DNA from: an uncultured Collinsella sp.
Lineage (GTDB): Bacteria > Actinomycetota > Coriobacteriia > Coriobacteriales > Coriobacteriaceae
Direction of reading: 5' to 3'
Assembly (NCBI GenBank): GCA_902495155.1
Contig: CABUWD010000040.1
Span: 1-15,308 of the forward strand
DNA length: 15,308 nucleotides
Position numbers and translations under genes: made by a program. Below the pieces are notes generated by a model. The model saw only the letters and a program-made list of their open reading frames with translations. It made no database searches and was not told the DNA's origin. Of the stretch, positions 7,403-14,778 are shown piece after piece (positions within the stretch are counted from its first letter, which is position 1; each line of letters begins with the position of its first letter).

Positions 7403-8176
7403 CTAGCGCGCGAACTCCCGTAAGAGCGCGTCTTCCACTTCCCGAAGCGAAAGGGCCCCGCCTCCCTCGGCGGGACGGGTGACCACGATGCAGCGCGCTC
7501 CCGCGTCGCGCGCGGCGGCGAGCTTCTCGGCCGTGCCGCCTACGGTTCCCGAGTCCTTGGTCACAAGCCACTGGGCGCCCACCTGCCGAAGCATCGCCTC
7601 GTTGAGCTCGCGGGTGAAGGGCCCCTGCATGCCGATGACGTGCGACGGCGAAAACCCCACGTCGATGCACTTCGTTATAGCACCGGGCAGCGGGAGCACA
7701 CGCACAAAGAAGCGCTCCGCGAAATCGGCGACGCGCGTGTAGGGAGCAAGCTCCTTGCTCCCCGTCGTGAGAAGCGCGCGACCCGGGTTCTCGGAGAGAA
7801 AGCGCGCCGCGCAGGCGATCGACGCGGCCGACACGACGCCTTTGGGCAGCGCCTCGGCCGGGCGCGCAAGGCGCAGGCATCGTGCACCCACGGCGAGCGA
7901 AGCGGCCCGGATGTTGCCGCTTGCGAGCGTAGCGAAGGGGTGCGTGGCGTCGACGACGATGCGCGCGCCGGAAAGCTCGCGCTCCATGTCGGCCTCGTCG
8001 AGCCTGCCCGCATGCACCTCGATGCCCGAAAGCTCACCCAAAAGCTCGCCTCCGTACTCGGTTGCCGCGTAGGCACGGGCGGGGATGCCCGCCCCGCTCG
8101 CCCATTCGCACAGAAGGCGGCCCTCGGTGGTGCCGGCGAAGATGCGCAGCGCCGGCGCGGATGCGGGCGCCGTCAC
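7403..8176 (-). CDS. cbiJ: (Cobalt-)precorrin-6A reductase
   Basis: This 257-residue NAD(P)H-dependent enzyme reduces (cobalt-)precorrin-6A to 6B in corrin ring synthesis. Family marks are the N-terminal FAGTTEGRLL (about 13-22), the DATHPFA segment, LLTTGSKEL, and the C-terminal KDSGTVGGTAEKLAAA. Length matches the family. The GTG start (8176-8174) overlaps the cbiC stop as GTGA, and no ATG near that point is in frame. It is the last gene of the cobalamin operon in this window. The equivalent in aerobic pathways is CobK; cbiJ is preferred because the organism is likely anaerobic. Confidence 0.88.
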   Translation of the reverse strand: MTAPASAPALRIFAGTTEGRLLCEWASGAGIPARAYAATEYGGELLGELSGIEVHAGRLDEADMERELSGARIVVDATHPFATLASGNIRAASLAVGARCLRLARPAEALPKGVVSAASIACAARFLSENPGRALLTTGSKELAPYTRVADFAERFFVRVLPLPGAITKCIDVGFSPSHVIGMQGPFTRELNEAMLRQVGAQWLVTKDSGTVGGTAEKLAAARDAGARCIVVTRPAEGGGALSLREVEDALLREFAR

Positions 8177-8814
8177 TTCGGGCCGCCTGGGCGCGTGATC
8201 TGGTAGAGAAGCGCGTTCATAATGGCGGCCGCCACGGTCGAGCCGCCCTTGCGACCCCTCGCGACGATGGCCGGCACGCGTCGCGCGAGTAGCTCCTCTT
8301 TCGCCTCGACCACGTTCACAAACCCGACCGGCACCCCTACGACGAGCGCGGGCGCGATCTTCCCCGCGTCCATGAGCTCGGCGAGGCGCAGAAGTGCTGT
8401 GGGAGCGTTACCGACGGCCACGATGAGCGGACCCTCGATGCCGCAAGCTTTGTCCATGCTCGCAACGGCGCGAGTCGTGCCCGCGGCACGCGCAGCCGCG
8501 GCGACATCAGGGTCGGCCATGTAGCAAACGGCCTTGCAGCCGAGCTTCGCGAGCGCGGGCTTGCTTATGCCTGCGAGCGCCATGTTCGTGTCGGTGAGCA
8601 CCGTGGCCCCTGCGCGCAGTGCGTCGAGCGCACAGTGCGCGGCGTCATGGGTGAACACGAGGGAATCGGCGTACGAGAAGTCGGCAGTGGTGTGGATGAC
8701 ACGCTTCACGACGGGCTCTTCGAGCGGCGGGAACGTGCGCCCGCCGAGCTCTTCGGTGATGATCTCGAAGCTGCGCCGCTCGATGTCGCCGGGCGCCATC
8801 TCCTTGGAATCCAT
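8173..8814 (-). CDS. cbiC: (Cobalt-)precorrin-8X methylmutase
   Basis: This 213-residue cytoplasmic enzyme moves a methyl group from C-11 to C-12, turning (cobalt-)precorrin-8 into hydrogenobyrinic acid or cobyrinic acid. The N-terminus has the usual ERRSFEII element. The catalytic histidine is in RVIHTTAD (H41). The middle has TDTNMALAGI and the C-terminus has ARGRKGGSTVAAA, all hallmarks of CbiC/CobH. Length matches the family. The ATG (8814-8812) directly abuts the cobO stop with no spacer, and its stop overlaps the cbiJ start, so translation is probably coupled on both sides. Confidence 0.93.
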   Translation of the reverse strand: MDSKEMAPGDIERRSFEIITEELGGRTFPPLEEPVVKRVIHTTADFSYADSLVFTHDAAHCALDALRAGATVLTDTNMALAGISKPALAKLGCKAVCYMADPDVAAAARAAGTTRAVASMDKACGIEGPLIVAVGNAPTALLRLAELMDAGKIAPALVVGVPVGFVNVVEAKEELLARRVPAIVARGRKGGSTVAAAIMNALLYQITRPGGPK

Positions 8815-9330
8815 CTAGTACTCCACTCCTTCCCTTGCACATATCCCCTGAGCGTAGGGGTGTTTCTCGCACCGCATCTCGGTTATGTAGTCGGCCTTCT
8901 CCACGATCTTGCGGGAAGGCGCGCGCCCGGTGAGCGCTACTTCGACGCTGCGCGCGGACATATCGAGCGCGCGGTCCACGAGCGCCTCGTCGACAAGCCC
9001 CTTCGAAAGCGCGTCGAGCGCCTCGTCGAGCACGAGCAGCCCCTCCTGCGCGCCCTCGAGCTCGGCGAGCGCGGAAGCGAGGTTCCCATCGTGCAGCTCG
9101 CACGTCGCGGAAAGTTCTTCCGACGTCATCGACCAGGTAAACTTGTCCGACACCTTCCCCGCGAACACAGGCACGCCGAAATGCTCGGCGAGCAGGCGCG
9201 CCTCCCCGCTTTCGCCGTCTTTCAGGAACTGCACGACGACGACGCGGCGGCCTGCGGCGAGCATGCGAAGGGCGAGGCCCATCGCCGCCGTGGTCTTGCC
9301 TTTGCCGTCGCCATGATACACGTGGATCAT
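8815..9330 (-). CDS. cobO: Corrinoid adenosyltransferase (CobO/BtuR/CobA type)
   Basis: This 171-residue enzyme transfers the adenosyl group of ATP to the cobalt of reduced corrinoids, making the Co-C bond of adenosylcobalamin or its precursors. The P-loop GDGKGKTT is at residues 7-14. The Walker-B-like segment is LLVLDEALDAL (about 98-108), and the C-terminus EMRCEKHPYAQGICAREGVE is the conserved tail of the BtuR family. The protein lacks the N-terminal extension of E. coli BtuR. The ATG overlaps the cobQ stop as ATGA. Confidence 0.94.
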   Translation of the reverse strand: MIHVYHGDGKGKTTAAMGLALRMLAAGRRVVVVQFLKDGESGEARLLAEHFGVPVFAGKVSDKFTWSMTSEELSATCELHDGNLASALAELEGAQEGLLVLDEALDALSKGLVDEALVDRALDMSARSVEVALTGRAPSRKIVEKADYITEMRCEKHPYAQGICAREGVEY

Positions 9331-10826
9331 ACGCCCTCCTCGATAATGCGGTAGACATACTCCATGTCGAGCGCCCCGCGCACGGAGTCGGCCAGGCAGT
9401 CGAACTCGCGCGCACGGTGATCGGCCGCGGACACCGCGCCCTCAGCACCCACGACGCTCTCGGGCAGGCCGCGCATGCGCGCGAGCGAGCGCGCGAGGGC
9501 GAGCGCCACTCCCGGTTCGTCGAACAGGCCGTGGAGATAGGTTCCGAACACGTTTCCGCAGGCCGCTCCTTCTGGTTTGCCGCCAATCGTGCCCGCAGGG
9601 GCGCAGGAGACGGTCGTTTCGCCGTCGTGAATCTCGTACCCGCGCGCCGTCATGCCGTTCCACACCGAGAACGCGCCTTGGGCGCCCGTGATGCGCAGCT
9701 CCGACTGGGCGAGGCGCTTTTCCTCCTTGAACACCGTACTTGCAGGGATGAGCCCGAGCCCGCGCGCGGTGCCAGCGCCTTCCCTGCCGTGCGGGTCGGA
9801 AAGCTCGTCTCCCAAAAGCTGGTAGCCTCCGCATATGCCGAGCACCGGCGTGCCCGCGCCCGAAAGCGCGCGTACACAGGCTCCGATGCCGCTAGCCGCA
9901 AGCCAGCGCGCGTCGTCGAGCGTGGTCTTTGAGCCGGGGAGCACCACCAGGTCGGGTCGGCCCAGATCGGTCGTCGAGGAAACGTAACGCACGCCCACGC
10001 CGGGTACGCGCGAAAGCGGGTCGAAGTCGGTGAAGTTCGACAGATGCGGAAGGCGCACGACGGCGACGTCGATGACGCCGCACGCCTCGCGGGCAGATAG
10101 GCGCGGCGCGAGCGAGTCCTCGTCGTCCAGGTCGAGCGTAAGATACGGCACGACCCCCACGACGGGAACCCCGCACATCTTCTCGAGCGGGGCCAAACCC
10201 GGGCGCAGGATTTCCACATCGCCGCGGAACTTGTTCACCACAAGCCCCCGCAAAAGCGCGCGGTCCTCGGGCGCAAGGAGCGCGACCGTGCCGTAGAGCT
10301 GGGCAAACACCCCGCCTGGGTCGATGTCGCCCGCGAGCAGCACGGGAGAGGACACAGCGCGTGCGAGCCCCATGTTGACGATGTCGTTTTCGGCAAGGTT
10401 GATTTCGACGGGGCTGCCGGCGCCCTCGATGACGATGACGTCGTTTTCCTCCGCGAGCGAATCGAACGCCTTCAAAATCTGCGGCATGAGCGCCTTCTTT
10501 CGCACGAAGTAGTCCCTCGCAGCGAAGGCTCCCTGCGCCTTGCCGGCCACGATGAGCTGGCTTCGGTGGTCGCTTTCGGGCTTGAGCAGGATGGGGTTCA
10601 TGCGCACGTCGGGCGCGATGCCGCACGCCTCGGCCTGCATGATCTGGGCGCGCCCCATCTCAAGCCCATCGGCCGTGACACCGCTGTTGAGCGCCATGTT
10701 CTGGCTCTTGAAGGGAGCCACGCGCAGGCCGTCCTGCGAAAGCACACGGCACAGCCCCGCCGCAAGCAGGCTCTTCCCCGCGTTCGACATGGTGCCCTGG
10801 ATCATGATGGGCTTCGCCCTACCCAC
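9327..10826 (-). CDS. cobQ: Cobyric acid synthase (glutamine-hydrolysing)
   Basis: This 499-residue amidotransferase uses glutamine and ATP to amidate carboxylates b, d, e and g of adenosylcobyrinic acid a,c-diamide, giving adenosylcobyric acid. The N-terminal dethiobiotin-synthetase-like ATPase domain carries GTMSNAGKS (11-19), NMALNSGV and IEGAGSPVEINL (133-144). The C-terminal class I-type glutaminase domain carries the nucleophile C332 in GICGGYQLLG and histidine H432 in GTYLHGLFD. The GTG start at 10826-10824 is chosen over upstream in-frame candidates because a full AAGGAGGT (10842-10835) lies 8 nt before it and the reading then begins at the conserved N-terminus. It overlaps the end of cobD by 8 nt. 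The cbiP name is equally apt for an anaerobic pathway. Confidence 0.93.
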   Translation of the reverse strand: MGRAKPIMIQGTMSNAGKSLLAAGLCRVLSQDGLRVAPFKSQNMALNSGVTADGLEMGRAQIMQAEACGIAPDVRMNPILLKPESDHRSQLIVAGKAQGAFAARDYFVRKKALMPQILKAFDSLAEENDVIVIEGAGSPVEINLAENDIVNMGLARAVSSPVLLAGDIDPGGVFAQLYGTVALLAPEDRALLRGLVVNKFRGDVEILRPGLAPLEKMCGVPVVGVVPYLTLDLDDEDSLAPRLSAREACGVIDVAVVRLPHLSNFTDFDPLSRVPGVGVRYVSSTTDLGRPDLVVLPGSKTTLDDARWLAASGIGACVRALSGAGTPVLGICGGYQLLGDELSDPHGREGAGTARGLGLIPASTVFKEEKRLAQSELRITGAQGAFSVWNGMTARGYEIHDGETTVSCAPAGTIGGKPEGAACGNVFGTYLHGLFDEPGVALALARSLARMRGLPESVVGAEGAVSAADHRAREFDCLADSVRGALDMEYVYRIIEEGV

Positions 10827-12042
10827 GGGTATCGACCTCCTTCGCCGAGCCTCGGCCATCCGCGCCCGCCATAGCGCCGCTGCAAGAAGCGCCGCCCCGT
10901 TCGTCGGGTTCGCCTTCGCCCGATGCGCCTTCCGCCCGAAGCGCGCGGCTGAACGCCATCGCAAGCCGGGCATTCTCCTTGTGCGTGCGCACGGCGACGC
11001 GGCACCAGAAACGGGACAGTATCGAAAACGAGTCGCACGTGCGGACCAAAACCCCCTGTTTATACAGGCGCTCGGGGATGTCTTTCGCCGGCGTGCGGAC
11101 TAAAAGGAAGTTCGCATCCGACGGCACGACGGAAAGCCCGAGCGAAGAGAGCTCGTGGGAAAGCCACGCTCGCTCGCCCGCCAATACATCGCGCGTGCGC
11201 GAGACGTATTCGACGTCTTCCAGGGCGGCGATGCCCGCGGCCTCGGCGACCGAGGAGACGGGCCACGCCTGCCCCGCCCGACGAATCCCCTCGATGAGTT
11301 GGGCGTTTCCGCTGATCAGATACCCCAACCGCAACCCTGCCATTCCGTAGAGCTTGGTGAACGCGGAGAGCACGGCCACATGGTGCGAACACGCGGCGCG
11401 TGCGGCCACGCTCCTTTCGCGGGCGTCGGGCGCAAATCCGAGAAAGCACTCGTCCACGACGAGCAGCGCGCCCACCTGCTCGCAGCGGCAAGCCGCGGCA
11501 TCGATCACGCGGGGGTCGACGAGGCGCCCCGTCGGGTTGTTCGGATTGCAGAGGTACGCCACGTCTCCCGGCCCCTCGATCGCGCGGGCGAAGGAGGCGG
11601 GCACGTCGAAGTCATCCGCTTCGGAGAGCGGGAACTCCTGCACGCATGCGCCGTAGTACGATGCCGCCTCCGCATATTCAGAGAACGTCGGCGCGCACAC
11701 GACGATGCGTTTCGGGTGCACCGCCGCGGCGAGCCGCCAGATGATGTCGGACGCGCCCGCGCCGCAGACGATAGTATCTTCGGGAATGCCCTGGGTGCGC
11801 GCTAGGGCACGAACGAGGGCGAGGCTTTCCCTATCGGGGTAGGCGTCGATTCGAGAAAGCGCCTTGCAAGCTGCGGCGACGGCGCGCGGCGATGGGCCTG
11901 CCGGATTCACGTTCACCGAGAAGTCGATGAGGTCGGAGGCGCCCCCTTCGCAAGCGATGCCGAGCGATTGCCGGCTGCCCCCATGCGCACGGGCGCGCAG
12001 GATTCCCCCGGCAGCCCGGGACGCGGCGTGGTCTTCCCTCAT
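10819..12042 (-). CDS. cobD: L-threonine-O-3-phosphate decarboxylase (PLP, class I aminotransferase fold)
   Basis: This 407-residue PLP enzyme decarboxylates L-threonine phosphate to (R)-1-amino-2-propanol phosphate, the linker that CbiB joins to cobyric acid. Visible marks are the N-terminal FSVNVNPAGP (41-50), CNPNNPTG (165-172), the PLP-ring aspartate D197 in VVDECFLGF, and the Schiff-base lysine K230 in AFTKLYGMAGLRLGY. A histidinol-phosphate aminotransferase has the same fold, but the N(V)NP start and the position between cbiB and cobQ favour CobD. About 35 C-terminal residues (Gly/Glu/Ser/Ala-rich) extend past the fold; they hold the cobQ Shine-Dalgarno site. The ATG (12042-12040) overlaps the cbiB stop as ATGA. 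Confidence 0.88.
   Translation of the reverse strand: MREDHAASRAAGGILRARAHGGSRQSLGIACEGGASDLIDFSVNVNPAGPSPRAVAAACKALSRIDAYPDRESLALVRALARTQGIPEDTIVCGAGASDIIWRLAAAVHPKRIVVCAPTFSEYAEAASYYGACVQEFPLSEADDFDVPASFARAIEGPGDVAYLCNPNNPTGRLVDPRVIDAAACRCEQVGALLVVDECFLGFAPDARERSVAARAACSHHVAVLSAFTKLYGMAGLRLGYLISGNAQLIEGIRRAGQAWPVSSVAEAAGIAALEDVEYVSRTRDVLAGERAWLSHELSSLGLSVVPSDANFLLVRTPAKDIPERLYKQGVLVRTCDSFSILSRFWCRVAVRTHKENARLAMAFSRALRAEGASGEGEPDERGGASCSGAMAGADGRGSAKEVDTRG
10835..10842 (-). promoter_or_regulatory. Strong Shine-Dalgarno site inside the cobD 3' end, for cobQ
   Basis: The - strand reads AAGGAGGT, a perfect complement to the 16S rRNA anti-Shine-Dalgarno core, 8 nt before the cobQ GTG. It lies in the last codons of cobD. 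It fixes the cobQ start and suggests that CobQ is translated efficiently in its own right despite a GTG codon. Confidence 0.8.
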
Positions 12043-13013
12043 ACCATCGCCCCCACGACGAGCACGACCGCCGCGCGCGCGGCGCCGAAGACGACGAGCG
12101 CGCATACGGACGCGGCGAGCATGAGCCTTGTCGCCCGGGCGATGTCGCCCCACTCGATTTCGCGGGACGCGTCGCCTATCGTCGGTTTCTCAACGAGCTT
12201 GCCGAAATACACCGCGGGTCCTGCCAGGCGCAGCCCGAGCGCGCCCGCACACGCTGACTCGGTCTGCGCCGAGTTGGGGCTCGCATGGCGACGCCTGTCG
12301 CGGCGCCAGATGCGCGCCGCCCCGCGCGCGTCGAGCCCGACGATCGGGCACACGGCGATCATGAACAAGGCCGATAAGCGCGAGGGAATCCAGTTCACCG
12401 CATCGTCGAGGCGCGCCGAGGCGCAGCCGAAGTCGATGTAGCGCTCGTTTTTGTAGCCCACCATGCTGTCGAGCGTGTTCACCGCCTTGTACGCCATGCC
12501 CAAGGGCGCACCCCCGATCATAAGGTAGAAAAGCGGCGCGATGACGCCGTCGCTAGCGTTCTCCGCCACCGTTTCCACGGCGGCGCGCACGACGCCCTGC
12601 TCGTCGAGAACAGACGCGTCGCGTCCCACGATGAGCCCGACGGCTTCGCGCGCCGCGACAAGGCCGCCCTTCGAGAACGCGCGGGCCACGGCCAGGCTCT
12701 GGCGGCGCAGCTCGCATGTCGCGAGAATCTGATAGCTCGCCCATGCCTCGGCCACGAAGCGCAAGCCGGAGTGAACCATGCCGCAAAGATGTAGGATACC
12801 CAGGGTCAAAAGCCCACACGCAAGCGGAAGCGCCACGGCGAGCACAAGCCCTGCGGCACGCGTGCCCGCGGACGTTTGCGGGAATGCGCCCCGCAGGCGG
12901 CCTTCGGCCCATGTGATCGCGTGCCCCATGGCGACGACGGGATGGGGAAGCCAGCGCGGGTCGCCGAAGACAAGGTCGGCCGCGAACCCGGCGGCGACGG
13001 CAAGAATCGTCAT
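12039..13013 (-). CDS. cbiB: Adenosylcobinamide-phosphate synthase (membrane protein)
   Basis: This 324-residue integral membrane enzyme attaches aminopropanol phosphate to adenosylcobyric acid. The family signature runs through the protein: DLVFGDPRWLPHPVVAMG near the N-terminus, VAENASDGVIAPLFY, a GAPLGMAYKAVNTLDSMVGY segment, NERYIDFGCASARLDD and NWIPSRL. Hydrophobic segments are visible near residues 1-15, 48-75, 135-160, 190-215 and at the extreme C-terminus. Length matches the usual 310-320 residues. The ATG at 13013 overlaps the stop of the upstream fusion gene by one base (TGATG). It acts with the CobD product from the next gene. Confidence 0.94.
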   Translation of the reverse strand: MTILAVAAGFAADLVFGDPRWLPHPVVAMGHAITWAEGRLRGAFPQTSAGTRAAGLVLAVALPLACGLLTLGILHLCGMVHSGLRFVAEAWASYQILATCELRRQSLAVARAFSKGGLVAAREAVGLIVGRDASVLDEQGVVRAAVETVAENASDGVIAPLFYLMIGGAPLGMAYKAVNTLDSMVGYKNERYIDFGCASARLDDAVNWIPSRLSALFMIAVCPIVGLDARGAARIWRRDRRRHASPNSAQTESACAGALGLRLAGPAVYFGKLVEKPTIGDASREIEWGDIARATRLMLAASVCALVVFGAARAAVVLVVGAMV

Positions 13014-14014
13014 CACCGGGCATCGCCCCCCGAAGCGGGGCGAACGTCGCGAAGGCAGCGCCCATCCCAGGTGGCGGCCCATGCGCCGCCCGGCTCGGTA
13101 TGCACGTCGAAGTATCCCATTTTCGGGACAGCTAGCTCGGAGAGCAGCGCTTTCACGGTACCCGCATGAACAACGAAGACGGCGCGCCCACTCCCCTGGG
13201 CGCGCTCCGATTCGCACGCCTCCCGAAACGCCGCGACGACGCGGCGGGTGAAATCGCTCTTGCCCTCGCCATGCGGGCAGCGCGTCTCACACCAGGAGTC
13301 TACCCAGGCGCGGTAACGCGCATCCTCTTTAAGTTCGGCGGCGCTTCGCCCCTCGAAGTCGCCGAAATCCATCTCGCGCAGACCGGGGCACGCCATAAGC
13401 TCCGCGTTCGGGAAGAGAATGCGTGCCGTCTGGTCGGTGCGGGCCATGCCGCTCGTGATAACACGGAACACGTCACGATCGCACGCGAGGTCGCGCAAAG
13501 CGCGCTCGCCCGCGCTCGACAGGGGCTCGTCGGTGCCCGCCCCGCTGTAGCGATGGTCTTCCGTGCCCGCCGTGGCACCATGGCGCACGAAGACGACTTC
13601 CAAAGGCGCGCCCGCGCCCTGCGTCCCTCGAGGAGCATCGGCAAGGTTTCCTTTGATGACCTGGGGAATCCCGCACGTCATGCGCACGACGACGTCGGCG
13701 CGCGCAGCGAGCGCGCATCCCAGGCGCCCCGCGCGCTCGCGCCATTGGGCGTCTTCCGCATGCATAGGGACGACCCCCGAGCCGACCAAGGACAGAATCA
13801 CTGCGTCGAAGCCGATCAGCCGCTCGAGCGCCCGGTCAGCGTCGAGCGCGCGTACGAGTTCCTCAGCATGGTACGCGACGCGGCCGGCAAAAGCCGCGGG
13901 CACGCCGCCCTCCGCAAGCTGCGCAGCGTCGACGAAATCGTCCGCCGCGAACCCGAGCTTTTCGCGCACGAAGGTCCTCTTCCCCGAATGCGCGCCACCT
14001 ACCACGAGCATCAT
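13013..14014 (-). CDS. Fusion of a short CobU-like NTPase domain with a CobC-like histidine phosphatase
   Basis: This 333-residue protein has two parts. Residues 1-128 are a compact CobU-like domain with P-loop GGAHSGK (6-12) and the CobU C-terminal half (SGVVPMHAEDAQWRERAGRL, about 79-98, then CGIPQVIKG). The middle of CobU with the RIxxHR guanylylation site is missing. Residues 138-333 are a phosphoglycerate-mutase-family phosphatase: FVRHGAT with phospho-acceptor H145, LREMDFGDFEG (E214) and VVHAGT (H283), as expected for alpha-ribazole phosphatase (CobC), which removes the phosphate in nucleotide-loop assembly. The ATG at 14014 overlaps the cobS stop as ATGA; a second ATG follows at once. 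Upstream in-frame sequence is antisense-like and unconserved. The phosphatase half is secure as a family member; the role of the CobU-like half is unknown. Confidence 0.83.
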   Translation of the reverse strand: MMLVVGGAHSGKRTFVREKLGFAADDFVDAAQLAEGGVPAAFAGRVAYHAEELVRALDADRALERLIGFDAVILSLVGSGVVPMHAEDAQWRERAGRLGCALAARADVVVRMTCGIPQVIKGNLADAPRGTQGAGAPLEVVFVRHGATAGTEDHRYSGAGTDEPLSSAGERALRDLACDRDVFRVITSGMARTDQTARILFPNAELMACPGLREMDFGDFEGRSAAELKEDARYRAWVDSWCETRCPHGEGKSDFTRRVVAAFREACESERAQGSGRAVFVVHAGTVKALLSELAVPKMGYFDVHTEPGGAWAATWDGRCLRDVRPASGGDAR

Positions 14015-14778
14015 AGGAGCATGCCCCCCGCCACCAGCATAGCAAGCATCGCGAGCTCGGCCCATTGCAGAAACCATCCGGCCAAATCCCCCGTCACCCC
14101 GCCGAAGCGGGACAGGGCAACATGGCGGTACCACGCGAGCGCCAAAAGCCCCGCCACCGCCATAAGGGCGCCGACGGCCCGAGCGCACGCGACCATCCCT
14201 GCAGCCGAAGCCGTAGCGAAAGCGCAAAGCGGCACGACGATCGCCGCGCGCTTCTTCGCAGGCGAGAGCCCCGCGGCCATGCCGTCCGCCCGCGCGGCAG
14301 GCCAGCATTCAACGGCGAGCCCCGAAAGCGCGCGGGAGAACACGAGCGAGCACAGAAGCGCGAGGAACGCCCCCGCCGTAAGCGGCAGCGCGGTGAACAG
14401 GGAAAACTGCAAAATAAGGTACATGACAACACCGATGACCCCGAAGGCGCCTGCCCGCGGGTCGTGCATGATCTCGAGCTTTCGCTCGCGCGGGGTCCAA
14501 CTTGCAAGCGCATCGGAGGTGTCGCAGAGCCCGTCTAGGTGGATGCCTCCCGTCACCGCCACAGGCAGCGCCACGAGCACAGCCGCGACGATGGTCGCGG
14601 GCACGCCGAGCAGGTTCGCCACGTGCCCCCACGCCGTCATGAGGAAGCCTTCCGCAAGGCCCACCAGGGGAAACGCGGCAAGCGCATGGGTTGATCCGAA
14701 ATCGGTCCAGGCCGATTTCGGGACGGGGATGCGCGAGAACGTTCCGAACGCCGCGCCGATTGCCTCTGCTATCTTCAC
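14011..14778 (-). CDS. cobS: Adenosylcobinamide-GDP ribazoletransferase (cobalamin-5'-phosphate synthase)
   Basis: This 255-residue integral membrane enzyme joins adenosylcobinamide-GDP to alpha-ribazole (or its phosphate), the last assembly step. The N-terminus AFGTFSRIPVP, the metal-binding-type motif GGIHLDGLCDTSDAL and the following LEIMHDPRAGAFGVIGVV are all CobS hallmarks. Five or more hydrophobic segments follow, ending in a Leu/Ala/Met-rich helix at the C-terminus. The GTG start (14778-14776) overlaps the cobU stop as GTGA and begins at the conserved N-terminus; an upstream in-frame ATG would add residues overlapping cobU. Its stop overlaps the CobU-like/CobC fusion start. Confidence 0.93.
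   Translation of the reverse strand: MKIAEAIGAAFGTFSRIPVPKSAWTDFGSTHALAAFPLVGLAEGFLMTAWGHVANLLGVPATIVAAVLVALPVAVTGGIHLDGLCDTSDALASWTPRERKLEIMHDPRAGAFGVIGVVMYLILQFSLFTALPLTAGAFLALLCSLVFSRALSGLAVECWPAARADGMAAGLSPAKKRAAIVVPLCAFATASAAGMVACARAVGALMAVAGLLALAWYRHVALSRFGGVTGDLAGWFLQWAELAMLAMLVAGGMLL

Noticed and set aside
7231..7482. 83-codon + strand frame starting in the palindrome
   Set aside because: It begins in the centre of the dyad and runs antisense into the cbiJ 3' end; no ribosome-binding site and no recognisable sequence.
10827..10973. Longer N-terminus for CobQ from an upstream start
   Set aside because: The extra 49 residues are Arg/Ala-rich out-of-frame reading of cobD; the GTG at 10826 has a perfect Shine-Dalgarno site and matches the family N-terminus.
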